Shown: positions 1 through 8,615 of the stretch, in pieces | Position numbering within the stretch: the first letter of the stretch is position 1 | How the letters are laid out: the number at the start of each line of letters is the position of its first letter | NCBI GenBank assembly: GCA_021890795.1 | Contig: JAKKUO010000010.1 | Location: forward strand, 1 to 56,947 | Direction of reading: 5' to 3' | Length of the DNA: 56,947 bases | From: Bacillota bacterium | Lineage (GTDB): Bacteria > Bacillota > Sulfobacillia > Symbiobacteriales > ZC4RG38 | The notes under the pieces: generated by a model | What the model was told of the DNA's origin: nothing | Seen by the model: only the letters and a program-made list of their open reading frames with translations | Databases searched by the model: none | Program-made: the position numbers and the translations under genes

Positions 1-33
1 CACCTGGCGATCCCGGTCCCGGGCAGGAATCTT

Positions 34-63
34 ACTTTACCTCAGCACCCCGCCGGCTGTCAA
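34..63 (-). promoter_or_regulatory. Strong leftward promoter to a gene outside the window
   Basis: Read on the minus strand there is a perfect -35 TTGACA (58-63), an 18-base spacer and a -10 TAAAGT (34-39). It points out of the window. No gene for it is visible here, so the transcript (mRNA or stable RNA) is unknown. Confidence 0.6.
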
Positions 64-150
64 CCGGGAGCTTTTTCCGTCCCCGTCCGACAGGGTCCGG
101 AGGTACCGCCGCCGCACCGGGCACTGCCCTTCGTGCCGGCGGCAAGAGGT

Positions 151-180
151 ATACTACCACATCCCCCCGGGCCCTGTGAA
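151..180 (-). promoter_or_regulatory. Second possible leftward promoter
   Basis: On the minus strand TTCACA (175-180) and TAGTAT (151-156) are 18 bases apart, just beyond the LysR gene's stop codon. It may be an extra upstream start for whatever the 34-63 promoter drives. The 210 bases left of the LysR gene hold no convincing coding sequence. Confidence 0.3.
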
Positions 181-210
181 GCCCCTCGCCCGCGCCGGAA
201 AAGCGCAACT

Positions 211-1119
211 TCATCCGGCCCCCGGCCCCGTCCGTTCCCCGGGCCAGATCTCCCGGGCCACCGCCACAAAGGTCCGGGTCGCCGGCGACAGGTGCCCCTG
301 CCGGCGCCAAACCAACCCCAGGGTGCGGGTAGGCCGGGGCGGAGCCAGCTCCACGAACCGGGGGGCCGGGTCCCCGTCCCCCCGGGCTGCCAGCCGGGGC
401 ACCAGGGTGACCCCCATCCCCACCGCGACCAGGGCCAGGAGGGTGTCCATGTAGCTGCTCTCGAAGACCGGCTCCGGCCGGAAGCCCGCGGCCGCGCAGG
501 CGGCCAGCGCCACGTTCCGGAAGCCCATGCCCTCCTTGAGGAGGAGGAAGGGCTCCCCGGCCACCGCTCCGAGGGGTACCTCCTCCGCCTCGGCCAGGGG
601 ATGGCCAGGGGGCACCGCCAGGAGCAGGTCCTCGGTGATGAGCGGCACCGCCTCCAGGTCCGGGTCCCGGACCGGCAAGGTGACGAGGCTCAGGTCCACC
701 TCCCCCCGGCGGGTAAGCTCCACCAGGGTGGCGGTGCTCTCCTCCCGGAGGGCGACGGCCACCCCCGGGTACCGCTGCCGGAAGGCGGCCACCACCGGCG
801 GCAGCAGGTGGGCGCCGGAGATGGGGGTCGTCCCCACCACCACCCGGCCCCGCTTCAGCCCCAGGAGTTCCTGGGCCTCCCGGACCGCGGCCTCCGCCTC
901 GGCTAGGATCCGCTCCGCCCGGGGCAGAAGGGCCTCCCCCAGGGGCGTCAGCCGCACCCGACCGCCGGTCCGGTCAAAGAGGGGACCGCCCAGCTCTGCC
1001 TCCAGCCGGCGGATCTGCTGGCTCAAGGAAGGCTGGGCCACGTGGCTGAGCTCCGCCGCCCGGGTAAAGCTCCCGGTGCGGGCCACGGCCACGAAGTACC
1101 GCAGATGGTGGAGTTCCAC
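211..1119 (-). CDS. LysR-family transcriptional regulator, probably of leuCD
   Basis: LysR-type regulator of 302 residues. The N-terminal winged helix-turn-helix (about 1-60) has the hallmark pattern LRYFVAVARTGSFTRAAE, then SQPSLSQQ-like and LEAELG..LFDR segments; the rest is the effector-binding periplasmic-like fold. The GTG at 1119 is chosen because GGGAGG (1130-1135) sits 10 bases before it. An upstream in-frame ATG at 1161 lies inside the operator palindrome and lacks a good ribosome site. The gene is divergent from leuC with a LysR box between them, so it most likely controls leuCD and itself. The inducer cannot be read from the sequence; a pathway intermediate such as 2-isopropylmalate is a guess. 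Confidence 0.88.
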   Translation of the reverse strand: MELHHLRYFVAVARTGSFTRAAELSHVAQPSLSQQIRRLEAELGGPLFDRTGGRVRLTPLGEALLPRAERILAEAEAAVREAQELLGLKRGRVVVGTTPISGAHLLPPVVAAFRQRYPGVAVALREESTATLVELTRRGEVDLSLVTLPVRDPDLEAVPLITEDLLLAVPPGHPLAEAEEVPLGAVAGEPFLLLKEGMGFRNVALAACAAAGFRPEPVFESSYMDTLLALVAVGMGVTLVPRLAARGDGDPAPRFVELAPPRPTRTLGLVWRRQGHLSPATRTFVAVAREIWPGERTGPGAG

Positions 1120-1150
1120 CGGTCCGTCGCCTCCCAGGGGCGGCGCGCCC

Positions 1151-1171
1151 CCCATAGTCAAAACCTATGGG
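1151..1171. promoter_or_regulatory. LysR-type operator (ATAG-N7-CTAT)
   Basis: A perfect 7-bp inverted repeat, CCCATAG-N7-CTATGGG, fits the LysR-family T-N11-A box. Its centre is about 65 bases upstream of the predicted leuC transcription start, the usual place for a LysR recognition site. A second small repeat, ATATC-AAC-GATAT (1176-1188), between it and the -35 could be the activation half-site. Confidence 0.7.
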
Positions 1172-1189
1172 ACACATATCAACGATATC

Positions 1190-1219
1190 TTAGACACCCG
1201 GGGGCTGGCTCCCTACGAT
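1190..1219 (+). promoter_or_regulatory. Predicted leuC promoter
   Basis: TTAGAC (1190-1195), an 18-base spacer and TACGAT (1214-1219). The weak hexamers suit an activator-dependent promoter, and the LysR box lies just upstream. The predicted leader is about 50 bases, too short for a T-box. Confidence 0.45.
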
Positions 1220-1277
1220 CTATAGTCAAACAGACCGTATCCTCAAACAGACCGATCTCCGGGGGAGGCTGGACCCC

Positions 1278-2681
1278 ATGGCACCTAAAACCATGTTTGA
1301 GAAGATCTGGGAGAGCCACGTGGTCCACGAGGAGCCCGGCCGTCCGGCCCTCCTCTACATCGACCTGCACCTGATCCACGAGGTCACCTCGCCCCAGGCG
1401 TTCGAGGGGCTCCGCCTCGCGGGGCGGAAGGTCCGCCGGCCGGACCTCACCGTGGCCACCGTCGACCACAACGTTCCCACCTGGAGCCGGGACCTCCCCA
1501 TCACCGACGAGATCGCCCGGCGGCAGATCGAGGCCCTGGCCCGGAACTGCGCGGAGTTCGGGATCACCTTCTACGACCTCCGCAGCCCCTACCAGGGCAT
1601 CGTCCACGTCATCGGCCCGGAGCTGGGCTACACCCAGCCGGGGATGACCATCGTCTGCGGGGACTCCCACACCAGCACCCACGGCGCTTTCGGCGCCCTG
1701 GCCTTCGGCATCGGCACCTCGGAGGTGGAGCACGTCCTCGCCACCCAGACCCTGTGGCAGCACAAGCCGAAGACCATGGAGATCCGGGTGGAGGGGCAGT
1801 TGCCCCCGGGGGTGACCGCCAAGGACCTGATCCTGGCCATTATCGGCCGGATCGGCACCGACGGCGCCACCGGGTATGTCGTCGAGTACACCGGGGAGGC
1901 GGTCCGCTCCCTGAGCATGGAAGGCCGGATGACCCTCTGCAACATGGCCATTGAGGCCGGTGCCCGGGCCGGAATGGTCGCCCCGGACGAGACGACCTTC
2001 GCCTACCTGGAGGGCAGGCCCTTTGCCCCCAAGGGGAAGGCCTGGGAGCAGGCCCTGGACGAGTGGCGGCGGCTGCCCACGGACCCGGGGGCCACCTACG
2101 ACCGGGTGGAGGTCTTTGACGCGTCGGCCATCGAACCCCAGGTCACCTGGGGCACCAGCCCCTGGATGGTGGCGCCGGTTACCGGCCGGGTGCCCCACCC
2201 GGAGGAGTTCGACGACCCCCTGGAGCGGAAGGCCGTGGAGCGGGCCCTGGCCTACATGGGGCTGGAGCCCGGCACCCCGATCCAGGAGATCCGGATCGAC
2301 CGGGTCTTCATCGGCTCCTGTACCAACGGCCGGATCGAGGACCTCCGGGCGGCCGCGGAGGTCGTCCGGGGCAAGAAGGTGGCCCCCTGGGTCCAGGCGA
2401 TGGTGGTCCCCGGCTCCACCCAGGTAAAGGCCCAGGCGGAGAAGGAGGGGCTGGACCGGATTTTCAAGGAGGCCGGGTTCGAATGGCGGGAGTCCGGCTG
2501 CTCCATGTGCCTGGGCATGAACCCGGACATCCTCCGGCCCGGGGAGCGGTGCGCCAGCACCTCCAACCGGAACTTCGAGGGCCGGCAGGGCCGGGGCGGC
2601 CGCACCCACCTGGTCAGCCCCCCGATGGCCGCGGCCGCGGCCATCGCCGGCCACTTCGTGGACATCCGCTCCTGGCGGTGA
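1278..2681 (+). CDS. leuC: 3-isopropylmalate dehydratase large subunit
   Basis: Large subunit of isopropylmalate isomerase, which interconverts 2- and 3-isopropylmalate in leucine synthesis; works with LeuD. It is 467 residues, the usual length of the bacterial LeuC form, and full length. The three cluster cysteines are visible: Cys348 in GSCTNGR and Cys408/Cys411 in SGCSMC. The N-terminus ([12 protein letters not shown]) and the [22 protein letters not shown] segment are typical. leuD follows after 29 bases with its own ribosome site, so the two are co-transcribed. leuA and leuB are not nearby. A paralogous dehydratase (homoaconitase or dimethylmalate dehydratase) cannot be excluded from context alone, but the sequence looks like ordinary LeuC. 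Confidence 0.93.
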   Translation: MAPKTMFEKIWESHVVHEEPGRPALLYIDLHLIHEVTSPQAFEGLRLAGRKVRRPDLTVATVDHNVPTWSRDLPITDEIARRQIEALARNCAEFGITFYDLRSPYQGIVHVIGPELGYTQPGMTIVCGDSHTSTHGAFGALAFGIGTSEVEHVLATQTLWQHKPKTMEIRVEGQLPPGVTAKDLILAIIGRIGTDGATGYVVEYTGEAVRSLSMEGRMTLCNMAIEAGARAGMVAPDETTFAYLEGRPFAPKGKAWEQALDEWRRLPTDPGATYDRVEVFDASAIEPQVTWGTSPWMVAPVTGRVPHPEEFDDPLERKAVERALAYMGLEPGTPIQEIRIDRVFIGSCTNGRIEDLRAAAEVVRGKKVAPWVQAMVVPGSTQVKAQAEKEGLDRIFKEAGFEWRESGCSMCLGMNPDILRPGERCASTSNRNFEGRQGRGGRTHLVSPPMAAAAAIAGHFVDIRSWR

Positions 2682-2710
2682 GCCTGGGGCGGGGAGAGGA
2701 GGCGTCGCCC

Positions 2711-3352
2711 ATGGCAGAGTCGCCCATGGAAGAAACCCCGCGGCAGGCCCCCAGCCGGGGCTTTGTTCGGCACACCGGCCTGGTGGTCCCCCTGGATCGG
2801 GTGAACGTGGACACGGACCAGATCATGCCGAAGCAGTTCCTCAAGCGCATCGAGCGCACCGGCTTCGGCCAGTTCCTCTTCTGGGACTGGCGCTACCTTC
2901 CGGACGGCAGCCCCAACCCGGAGTTTGAGCTGAACCAGCCCCGGTACCAGGGAGCCTCCATCCTGGTGACCGGGAAGAACTTCGGCTGCGGCTCCAGCCG
3001 GGAGCACGCGCCCTGGGGGCTGGCGGACTATGGCTTCCGGGTGATCATCGCCCCGTCCTTTGCCGACATCTTCTATAACAACTGCTTCAAGAACTTTCTG
3101 TTGCCGGTGACCCTGTCGGAGGTGGAGGTGCAACGGCTTCTGGACCGGGCCCGGGAGATCGAGGGCTACCGGCTGACGGTGGATCTGGAAGCCCAGACCG
3201 TCACCGACGCCTACGGCTTTCACGCCACCTTTGCCATCGACCCCTTCCGCCGCTACTGCCTGCTGAACGGCCTGGACGATATCGGCCTCACCCTGCAGCA
3301 CGAGGAGAAGATCGCCGCGTACGAGGCCCGGCGGCCGGCGTACCGGCGGTAG
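2711..3352 (+). CDS. leuD: 3-isopropylmalate dehydratase small subunit
   Basis: Swivel-domain subunit of isopropylmalate isomerase, 213 residues. Landmarks are [15 protein letters not shown] near the N-terminus, [15 protein letters not shown] (the substrate-binding serine loop) and [13 protein letters not shown]. The ATG at 2711 is preceded 8 bases away by GGGGAGAGGAGG; another ATG five codons later is less well placed. The N-terminus is about 15 residues longer than usual before the conserved start of the fold. The last codons and the stop lie inside the first unit of a 26-bp tandem repeat, so the C-terminal tail (RRPAYRR) may be a recent addition. Confidence 0.93.
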   Translation: MAESPMEETPRQAPSRGFVRHTGLVVPLDRVNVDTDQIMPKQFLKRIERTGFGQFLFWDWRYLPDGSPNPEFELNQPRYQGASILVTGKNFGCGSSREHAPWGLADYGFRVIIAPSFADIFYNNCFKNFLLPVTLSEVEVQRLLDRAREIEGYRLTVDLEAQTVTDAYGFHATFAIDPFRRYCLLNGLDDIGLTLQHEEKIAAYEARRPAYRR

Positions 3353-3410
3353 CCGGCGGGCCGGCGTACCGGCGGTAGCAGGCAGGCCGGCGGACCGGCG
3401 GCAACAGGCA
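3333..3410 (+). repeat. Three 26-bp tandem units across the leuD stop codon
   Basis: Units at 3333-3358, 3359-3384 and 3385-3410 begin GGCCGGCG(T/G)ACCGGCGG. The first encodes the end of LeuD including its stop; the other two are intergenic. Each unit can fold on itself (GCCGG..CCGGC), and a TCTTTT run follows at 3411-3416, so the array may serve as a leuD 3' processing or weak termination signal. Confidence 0.75.
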
Positions 3411-3472
3411 TCTTTTGGGCACGGGGGCGATAGGATCCCACCGGTTGAGGAGTGGAAAGGAGGGGTCCCCCC

Positions 3473-3748
3473 GTGCCCCACGTGATCACCGCCGCCTGCA
3501 TCGGCACCAAAGATCGGGCCTGTGTCGACGTCTGCCCGGTGGACTGCATCCACCCGTACCCGGAGGCCGACGGGCAGGCGGCCTTTGACGCCACGGACCA
3601 GCTCTACATCGACCCGGAGACCTGCATCGACTGCGGCGCCTGCGTCCCCGTCTGCCCCGTCGAGGCCATCTACCCAGACGTCGACGTTCCCCCCGAGATG
3701 GAGGAGTACATCCAGAAGAACGCGGAGTGGTACCAGAAGGGAAGCTAG
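3473..3748 (+). CDS. fdxA: 7Fe-type ferredoxin ([3Fe-4S][4Fe-4S])
   Basis: Small electron carrier of 91 residues in the Thermus/Mycobacterium ferredoxin family. The first motif is C-x7-C-x3-C-P (CIGTKDRACVDVCP), the pattern of seven-iron ferredoxins; the second is the full C-x2-C-x2-C-x3-C-P (CIDCGACVPVCP). A C-terminal extension rich in Glu and Tyr follows. The GTG at 3473 is chosen because GGAAAGGAGG ends about 9 bases upstream; an in-frame upstream start at 3452 overlaps that ribosome site. It may be read from the leuCD transcript. A strong intrinsic terminator closes the gene. Redox partners are not evident here. Confidence 0.9.
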   Translation: MPHVITAACIGTKDRACVDVCPVDCIHPYPEADGQAAFDATDQLYIDPETCIDCGACVPVCPVEAIYPDVDVPPEMEEYIQKNAEWYQKGS

Positions 3749-3840
3749 CCCCGGGCGTGTCACAATGCCCACCGGGAGACGCCCGGGCGTGCCAGTGCCC
3801 CCTGGACGACGCCCGGGCGCGCCGGTGCCCGCCGGGAGAT
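3749..3840 (+). repeat. Degenerate ~30-bp tandem repeat after the ferredoxin gene
   Basis: Three imperfect units, ending at 3780, 3810 and 3840, share GCCCGGGCG(T/C)G...TGCCC...GGGA(G)A(C/T). The last unit forms the left arm of the terminator. This is a second tandem array within 400 bases, unrelated in sequence to the 26-bp one but similarly placed just after a stop codon. Confidence 0.65.
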
Positions 3841-3864
3841 ACCCGGCGGGCACCGGCGTCTTTT
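3820..3864 (+). terminator. Intrinsic terminator of leuCD-fdxA
   Basis: CCGGTGCCCGCCGGG (3822-3836), a 5-base loop and its exact complement (3842-3856) give a 15-bp perfect stem, extended by two more pairs at the base, followed by CTTTTG. It may also stop leftward read-through from carB. Confidence 0.88.
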
Positions 3865-3942
3865 GTTGCCCCCGAAAGCGGCGGCGGTACGGGACCCTGC
3901 CCCGGGTGGCCCCGCCCGGCCCCGGGACCGGGGGCCGAACGG

Positions 3943-6900
3943 CTACACCACCCCTATCCGGCCGCCGTGGGGCACCGGGGGGACCACCTGGGCCACCGGC
4001 CAGTCCTGGAGGGCCTCCACCGGCAGCTCGTCCCCCTCCCGGATGCTGGCCAGGACCTGCACCACCGCCCGGGCGGTGTCCAGGCTGGTCAGCACCGGGA
4101 CGTTGTGCTCCACCCCGGCCCGGCGGATGAGGAACCCGTCCCGGTCCGCTTCCCGGCCCCGGCTGAGGGTGTTGATCACCAGGTGGATCTCCCCGGCCCG
4201 GATGAGGTCCGGGATGTTGGGGCTCCCCTCGCTCACCTTGTTCACCCGCTCCACCGGGACCTTGCAGGCCGCCAGGGCCTGGGCGGTGCCGGCGGTGGCC
4301 AGGATCCGGAACCCCAGGGCCGCCAGGTCCGCGGCGATGGCCATCGCCTCGGGCTTGTCCTTGTCCGCGACGGTGAAGAGCACCGTCCCCCGGTGGGGCA
4401 CCCGGAGCCCCGCGGCGAGGAGGGCCTTGTAGAGGGCCTGGGGGAAGGTGGGGGCGACCCCCATCACCTCGCCGGTGGACTTCATCTCCGGAGAGAGAGC
4501 CACGTCCACCGCGGCCAGCTTCTGCCAGGAGAAGACCGGGGCCTTCACCGCCACCCGCCGGGGCTCCGGCCAGATCCAGCCGATCCCCGGCGCCCCGATG
4601 GGCCCCCGGGGCTCCACCCGGACCACCGGCGCCCCCGCGGGCGGCCGGTACCCAAGCTCCGCGAGGGTGCGGCCGGCCATCACCTGGGCGGCGATCCGGG
4701 CGAGGGGCAGCCCCGCGGCCTTGGCCAGGAAGGGCACGGTGCGGCTCGCCCGGGGGTTGACCTCCAGGACGTAGACCTCGCCCCCGTAGACCACGTACTG
4801 GATGTTCACCAGGCCCTTCACCTTCAGGGCCAGGGCGAGCCGGGTGGTGTACTCCAGCACCTGCTCCCGGACCTTGTGGCTCAGCCCCGGCGCGGGGTAG
4901 ACGGCGATGGAGTCGCCGGAGTGGACCCCGGCCCGCTCCACGTGCTCCATGATGCCGCCGATCAGCACCTGCTCGCCGTCGGCGACCGCGTCCACCTCCA
5001 CCTCCTTGCCCTGGAGGTACTTGTCCACCAGCACCGGCCGGTGCTCGGAGACCTCGACCGCCTGGGCCATGTAGGCCCGAAGCTCCTCCTCGTTGTAGAC
5101 GATCTCCATCGCCCGGCCGCCGAGGACGTAGGAGGGCCGGACCAGCACCGGGTAGCCGATGCTCCCCGCCGCCCGGACCGCCTCCGCCACCGTCACCGCG
5201 GCCGCCCCCGGGGGCCGGGGGATGCCCAGCTCCCCCAGGAGCTGGTCGAACTTCTTCCGGTCCTCCGCCCGGTCCATCTCCGCCACCGGGGTCCCCAGGA
5301 CCGGCACCCCCTCCCGGTGGAGAGGCTCCGCCAGGTTGATCGCGGTCTGGCCGCCGAACTGGCAGACCACCCCGAGGATCCCCGGCTGCCCCTCCCCGGG
5401 CTCCCAGGGGCCTCCCTCCTGCTCCACCACGTTCAGCACGTCCTCGAGGGTGAGGGGCTCGAAGTAGAGCCGGTCCGAGGTGTTGAAGTCGGTGGAGACG
5501 GTCTCGGGGTTGTTGTTGACGATGATCGACCGGACCCCTTCGTCCCGGAGGGCCCAGGCGGCGTGGACCGCGCTGTAGTCGAACTCGATCCCCTGGCCGA
5601 TCCGGATCGGCCCCGCGCCGAGGACGATGGCCTTCTTCCCCGGCGGGCTCTGGGCCTCGTTCTCCCCTTCGTAGGTGCTGTAGTAGTACGGCGTGGCCGC
5701 CTCGAACTCCGCCGCGCAGGTGTCCACCATCTTGTAGACCGGCCGGATCCCCAGCCGGCGCCGGAGCCGGCGCACCTCCTGGGCCGGGAGCCCCGTGAGC
5801 CGCCCGATCGCGCTGTCCGGGAAGCCCAGCCGCTTGGCCCGGGTAAGGAGCCCCCGGTCCAGCCCCCGGGGCCCGGCCGCGGCCAACTCCTTCTCCATGG
5901 CGACGATGGCCTCGACGCCCCGGACGAAGTACTTGTCGATCCCCGTGAGGGCGGCCACCCGCTCCCAGCCCCAGCCCCGGCGCAGGGCCTCCGCCACCGC
6001 GAAGATCCGCTCGTCGCTAGGCTCCACGAGGAGCCGGCGGAGTTCACCGTCGTCCAGGCCCTGGATCCGGGGGTGCTCCAGGCTGTCCCGGCCGACCTCC
6101 AGGGAGCGGATCGCCTTCATCAGCGCCGCCGGAAAGGTCCGGTCGATGGCCATCACCTCGCCGGTGGCCTTCATCTGGGTGCCCAGGGTCCGGCTGGCGC
6201 CGGTGAACTTGTCGAAGGGGAACCGGGGGATCTTTACCACGCAGTAGTCCACCGCGGGCTCAAAGGCCGCCCAGGTGGTGCCGGTGACCGGGTTGCGGAT
6301 CTCGTCGAGGTGCAGGCCGATGGCGATCTTGGCCGCCACCTTGGCGATGGGGTAGCCGGTGGCCTTCGACGCCAGGGCCGAGGAGCGGCTGACCCGGGGG
6401 TTGACCTCGATCACCACGTACTCCCGGCTCCGGGGATGCAAGGCAAACTGGATGTTGCAGCCGCCCTCGATCCCCAGGGCGGTGATGATCCTCAGGGCCG
6501 CGGACCGGAGCATCTGGTACTCCCGGTCCGTCAGGGTCTGGGTCGGGGCCACCACGATGGAGTCGCCGGTGTGGACCCCCACCGGGTCCACGTTCTCCAT
6601 GGAGCAGACGGTGATCACCGTCCCCGCCCCGTCCCGGATCACCTCAAACTCGATCTCCTTCCACCCGGCCACGCTCCGCTCGATCAGGCACTGGCCGATG
6701 GGCGAGAGCTTAAGCCCCCGGCTCACGACCTCGATGAGCTCCGCGTCGTCCCGGGCAATGCCGCCGCCGGTGCCGCCCAGGGTGTAGGCGGGCCGGACGA
6801 TCAGCGGGTAGCCGGTCTTCTCCGCGAAGGTGAGGGCCGCCCCCACGGTGGTGACGATGGTGCTCTCGGGGACCGGCTCGCCGATGGCCTTCATGAGGGC

Positions 6901-7299
6901 CTTGAACTCGCCCCGGTCCTCCGCCTTCTGGATCGCCGCCAGGGACGTGCCCAGAAGCTCCACCCCGTACCGATCCAGCACCCCGGCGGTGGCCAGCTCC
7001 CGGGCGAGGTTCAGCCCCACCTGGCCCCCCAGGGTGGGCAGGAGCCCCTGGGGCCGCTCCCGGGCGATCACCCGCTCGACAAACTCCGGGGTGAGGGGTT
7101 CAAGGTAGATCCGGTCCGCCATCTGGGCGTCGGTCATGATGGTGGCCGGGTTGGAGTTGATCAGGATGACCTCCAGCCCCTCCTCCTTGAGGGACTGGCA
7201 GGCCTGGGTGCCGCTGTAATCGAACTCCGCCGCCTGGCCGATGACAATCGGGCCCGAACCGATGACCAGGACCCGGTGGAGATCCTTCCGCTTGGGCAT
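3943..7299 (-). CDS. carB: Carbamoyl-phosphate synthase large subunit
   Basis: Makes carbamoyl phosphate from bicarbonate, ammonia (delivered by CarA) and two ATP for arginine and pyrimidines. It is 1118 residues, a little longer than the usual ~1070. The two homologous synthetase halves are clear: the N-terminal half opens [21 protein letters not shown] and the second has [18 protein letters not shown] near residue 560. Each half has its ATP-grasp domain (for example [12 protein letters not shown] and [12 protein letters not shown]). The C-terminal MGS-like regulatory domain (TVADKDK...TAGTA) is present. It is last in argH-carA-carB, 72 bases after carA, under the ARG-box promoter before argH, which suggests arginine-responsive carbamoyl phosphate synthesis. 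A pyrimidine-linked copy may exist elsewhere. Confidence 0.95.
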   Translation of the reverse strand: MPKRKDLHRVLVIGSGPIVIGQAAEFDYSGTQACQSLKEEGLEVILINSNPATIMTDAQMADRIYLEPLTPEFVERVIARERPQGLLPTLGGQVGLNLARELATAGVLDRYGVELLGTSLAAIQKAEDRGEFKALMKAIGEPVPESTIVTTVGAALTFAEKTGYPLIVRPAYTLGGTGGGIARDDAELIEVVSRGLKLSPIGQCLIERSVAGWKEIEFEVIRDGAGTVITVCSMENVDPVGVHTGDSIVVAPTQTLTDREYQMLRSAALRIITALGIEGGCNIQFALHPRSREYVVIEVNPRVSRSSALASKATGYPIAKVAAKIAIGLHLDEIRNPVTGTTWAAFEPAVDYCVVKIPRFPFDKFTGASRTLGTQMKATGEVMAIDRTFPAALMKAIRSLEVGRDSLEHPRIQGLDDGELRRLLVEPSDERIFAVAEALRRGWGWERVAALTGIDKYFVRGVEAIVAMEKELAAAGPRGLDRGLLTRAKRLGFPDSAIGRLTGLPAQEVRRLRRRLGIRPVYKMVDTCAAEFEAATPYYYSTYEGENEAQSPPGKKAIVLGAGPIRIGQGIEFDYSAVHAAWALRDEGVRSIIVNNNPETVSTDFNTSDRLYFEPLTLEDVLNVVEQEGGPWEPGEGQPGILGVVCQFGGQTAINLAEPLHREGVPVLGTPVAEMDRAEDRKKFDQLLGELGIPRPPGAAAVTVAEAVRAAGSIGYPVLVRPSYVLGGRAMEIVYNEEELRAYMAQAVEVSEHRPVLVDKYLQGKEVEVDAVADGEQVLIGGIMEHVERAGVHSGDSIAVYPAPGLSHKVREQVLEYTTRLALALKVKGLVNIQYVVYGGEVYVLEVNPRASRTVPFLAKAAGLPLARIAAQVMAGRTLAELGYRPPAGAPVVRVEPRGPIGAPGIGWIWPEPRRVAVKAPVFSWQKLAAVDVALSPEMKSTGEVMGVAPTFPQALYKALLAAGLRVPHRGTVLFTVADKDKPEAMAIAADLAALGFRILATAGTAQALAACKVPVERVNKVSEGSPNIPDLIRAGEIHLVINTLSRGREADRDGFLIRRAGVEHNVPVLTSLDTARAVVQVLASIREGDELPVEALQDWPVAQVVPPVPHGGRIGVV

Positions 7300-7371
7300 G
7301 GTCCGCCGCTACCTCCTCACCGCTCGTTTCCCCGGACGCCACCCGGCGCCGGCCGGGCACCGCCCGGCCCT

Positions 7372-8565
7372 TCACGCCGAGCGCAACCCCGCCTCCTGCA
7401 TGTACCCGATGAAGCGGTCAAAGAGGTAGCGGCTGTCCTCCGGCCCGGGGCCAGCCTCGGGGTGGTACTGGACCGAGAAGACCGGCCGGCCGGGGAGGGC
7501 GAGGCCCTCCACGGTGCCGTCGCTCAGGTTCCGGTGGGTGACCACCACACCCCGGGGAAGGCTCGCCTCGTCCACCGCATAGCCGTGGTTCTGGGCGGTG
7601 ATGTAGACCCGGCCGGTGGTGAGGTCCTTGACCGGGTGGTTGGTGCCCCGGTGGCCGAACTTCATCCGGTAGGTCTGGGCCCCCAGGGCCAGGGCCAGAA
7701 CCTGGTGCCCCAGGCAGATGCCAAAGAGGGGCAGGTCGGTCTGCAAAAGCTCCCGCACCGTTTCGATGGCCGCCCCTGCCTCCCGGGGGTCGCCGGGGCC
7801 GCTGGAGATGAGGACCCCATCGGGCTCCAGGGCCCGGATTTCCGCAGGGGTGGCGGTGGCCGGCACCACGGTGACCTGGCGGCAGCCCCGGTCCAGGAGG
7901 CACCGGAGGAGGCTCGCCTTTACCCCCAGGTCGATCACCGCCACCCGGGGGCCCCGACCGCCGCCCTCGACGGTGTAGGGCTGGGGGGTGGTCACCTGGG
8001 CGATGACCCCGGTGAGGGAGAAGCCCCGGGCCATGGCGGCCAGGTCGTCAAACCAGCCGGCCAGGGCCGGGGGCACCGGCACCGCCCACCCGGCGCCCCC
8101 CAGCCGGACCAGGCCGCCGGGCGCGCCAAGGTCGGACCCTGCCCCGGCCGGAGCATCCCCGACCCCCGGGGTGGCGATGACGCCCCGCAGGGTGCCGTGG
8201 ATCCGCAGATGCCGGGTCAGCGCCCGGGTGTCGATCTCCGCCAGGCCGGGGATCCCCTGGTCCGCGAGGTACTCGTGGAGGGCCTGGGTGGCCTGCCAGT
8301 GGCTCGGGTCGGTGCAAAGCTCCCGCACCACCAGTCCCCGTACGTAGGGCCGCCGGGCCTCGAAGTCCTCGGGGTTGATGCCGCAGTTCCCCACCAGGGG
8401 ATAGGTCATCACCAGGATCTGGCCGCAGTAGGACGGGTCCGTGAGGGCCTCCTGGTAGCCGGTCATGCCGGTGGCAAAGACCACCTCGCCGGGCTTGAGG
8501 CCCGGCGCGCCGAAGGCCTCGCCCTGAAAGACCGTCCCGTCCTCGAGCACGAGATACCCCTTCAT
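7372..8565 (-). CDS. carA: Carbamoyl-phosphate synthase small (glutaminase) subunit
   Basis: Class I glutamine amidotransferase that releases ammonia from glutamine for CarB; 397 residues. The N-terminal CPSase domain begins GYLVLEDGTVFQGEAFG and has GMTGYQEALTDPSY. The glutaminase domain carries the nucleophile in FGICLGHQVLALA and the partner His/Glu in QYHPEA near the end. The ATG at 8565 is chosen because GGAGG (8575-8579) is 9 bases away; an ATG two codons earlier would be only 3 bases from it. It lies 50 bases after argH and 72 before carB. A 14-residue Ala/Gly/Pro-rich stretch near residue 160 looks like a loose inter-domain linker. Confidence 0.95.
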   Translation of the reverse strand: MKGYLVLEDGTVFQGEAFGAPGLKPGEVVFATGMTGYQEALTDPSYCGQILVMTYPLVGNCGINPEDFEARRPYVRGLVVRELCTDPSHWQATQALHEYLADQGIPGLAEIDTRALTRHLRIHGTLRGVIATPGVGDAPAGAGSDLGAPGGLVRLGGAGWAVPVPPALAGWFDDLAAMARGFSLTGVIAQVTTPQPYTVEGGGRGPRVAVIDLGVKASLLRCLLDRGCRQVTVVPATATPAEIRALEPDGVLISSGPGDPREAGAAIETVRELLQTDLPLFGICLGHQVLALALGAQTYRMKFGHRGTNHPVKDLTTGRVYITAQNHGYAVDEASLPRGVVVTHRNLSDGTVEGLALPGRPVFSVQYHPEAGPGPEDSRYLFDRFIGYMQEAGLRSA

Positions 8566-8615
8566 TCGCATTCCCCTCCATTGCCGGTGCGTCTCGCTGG
8601 ACGCCTGCGGGCGCC

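Noticed and set aside
1119-1161. ATG at 1161 as the LysR start
   Set aside because: It lies inside the operator palindrome, lacks a ribosome site and adds 14 residues not seen before the helix-turn-helix in this family; GTG at 1119 is well supported.
3333-3840. The tandem arrays as a CRISPR
   Set aside because: Units are contiguous without spacers, only three copies each, and no cas genes are present.
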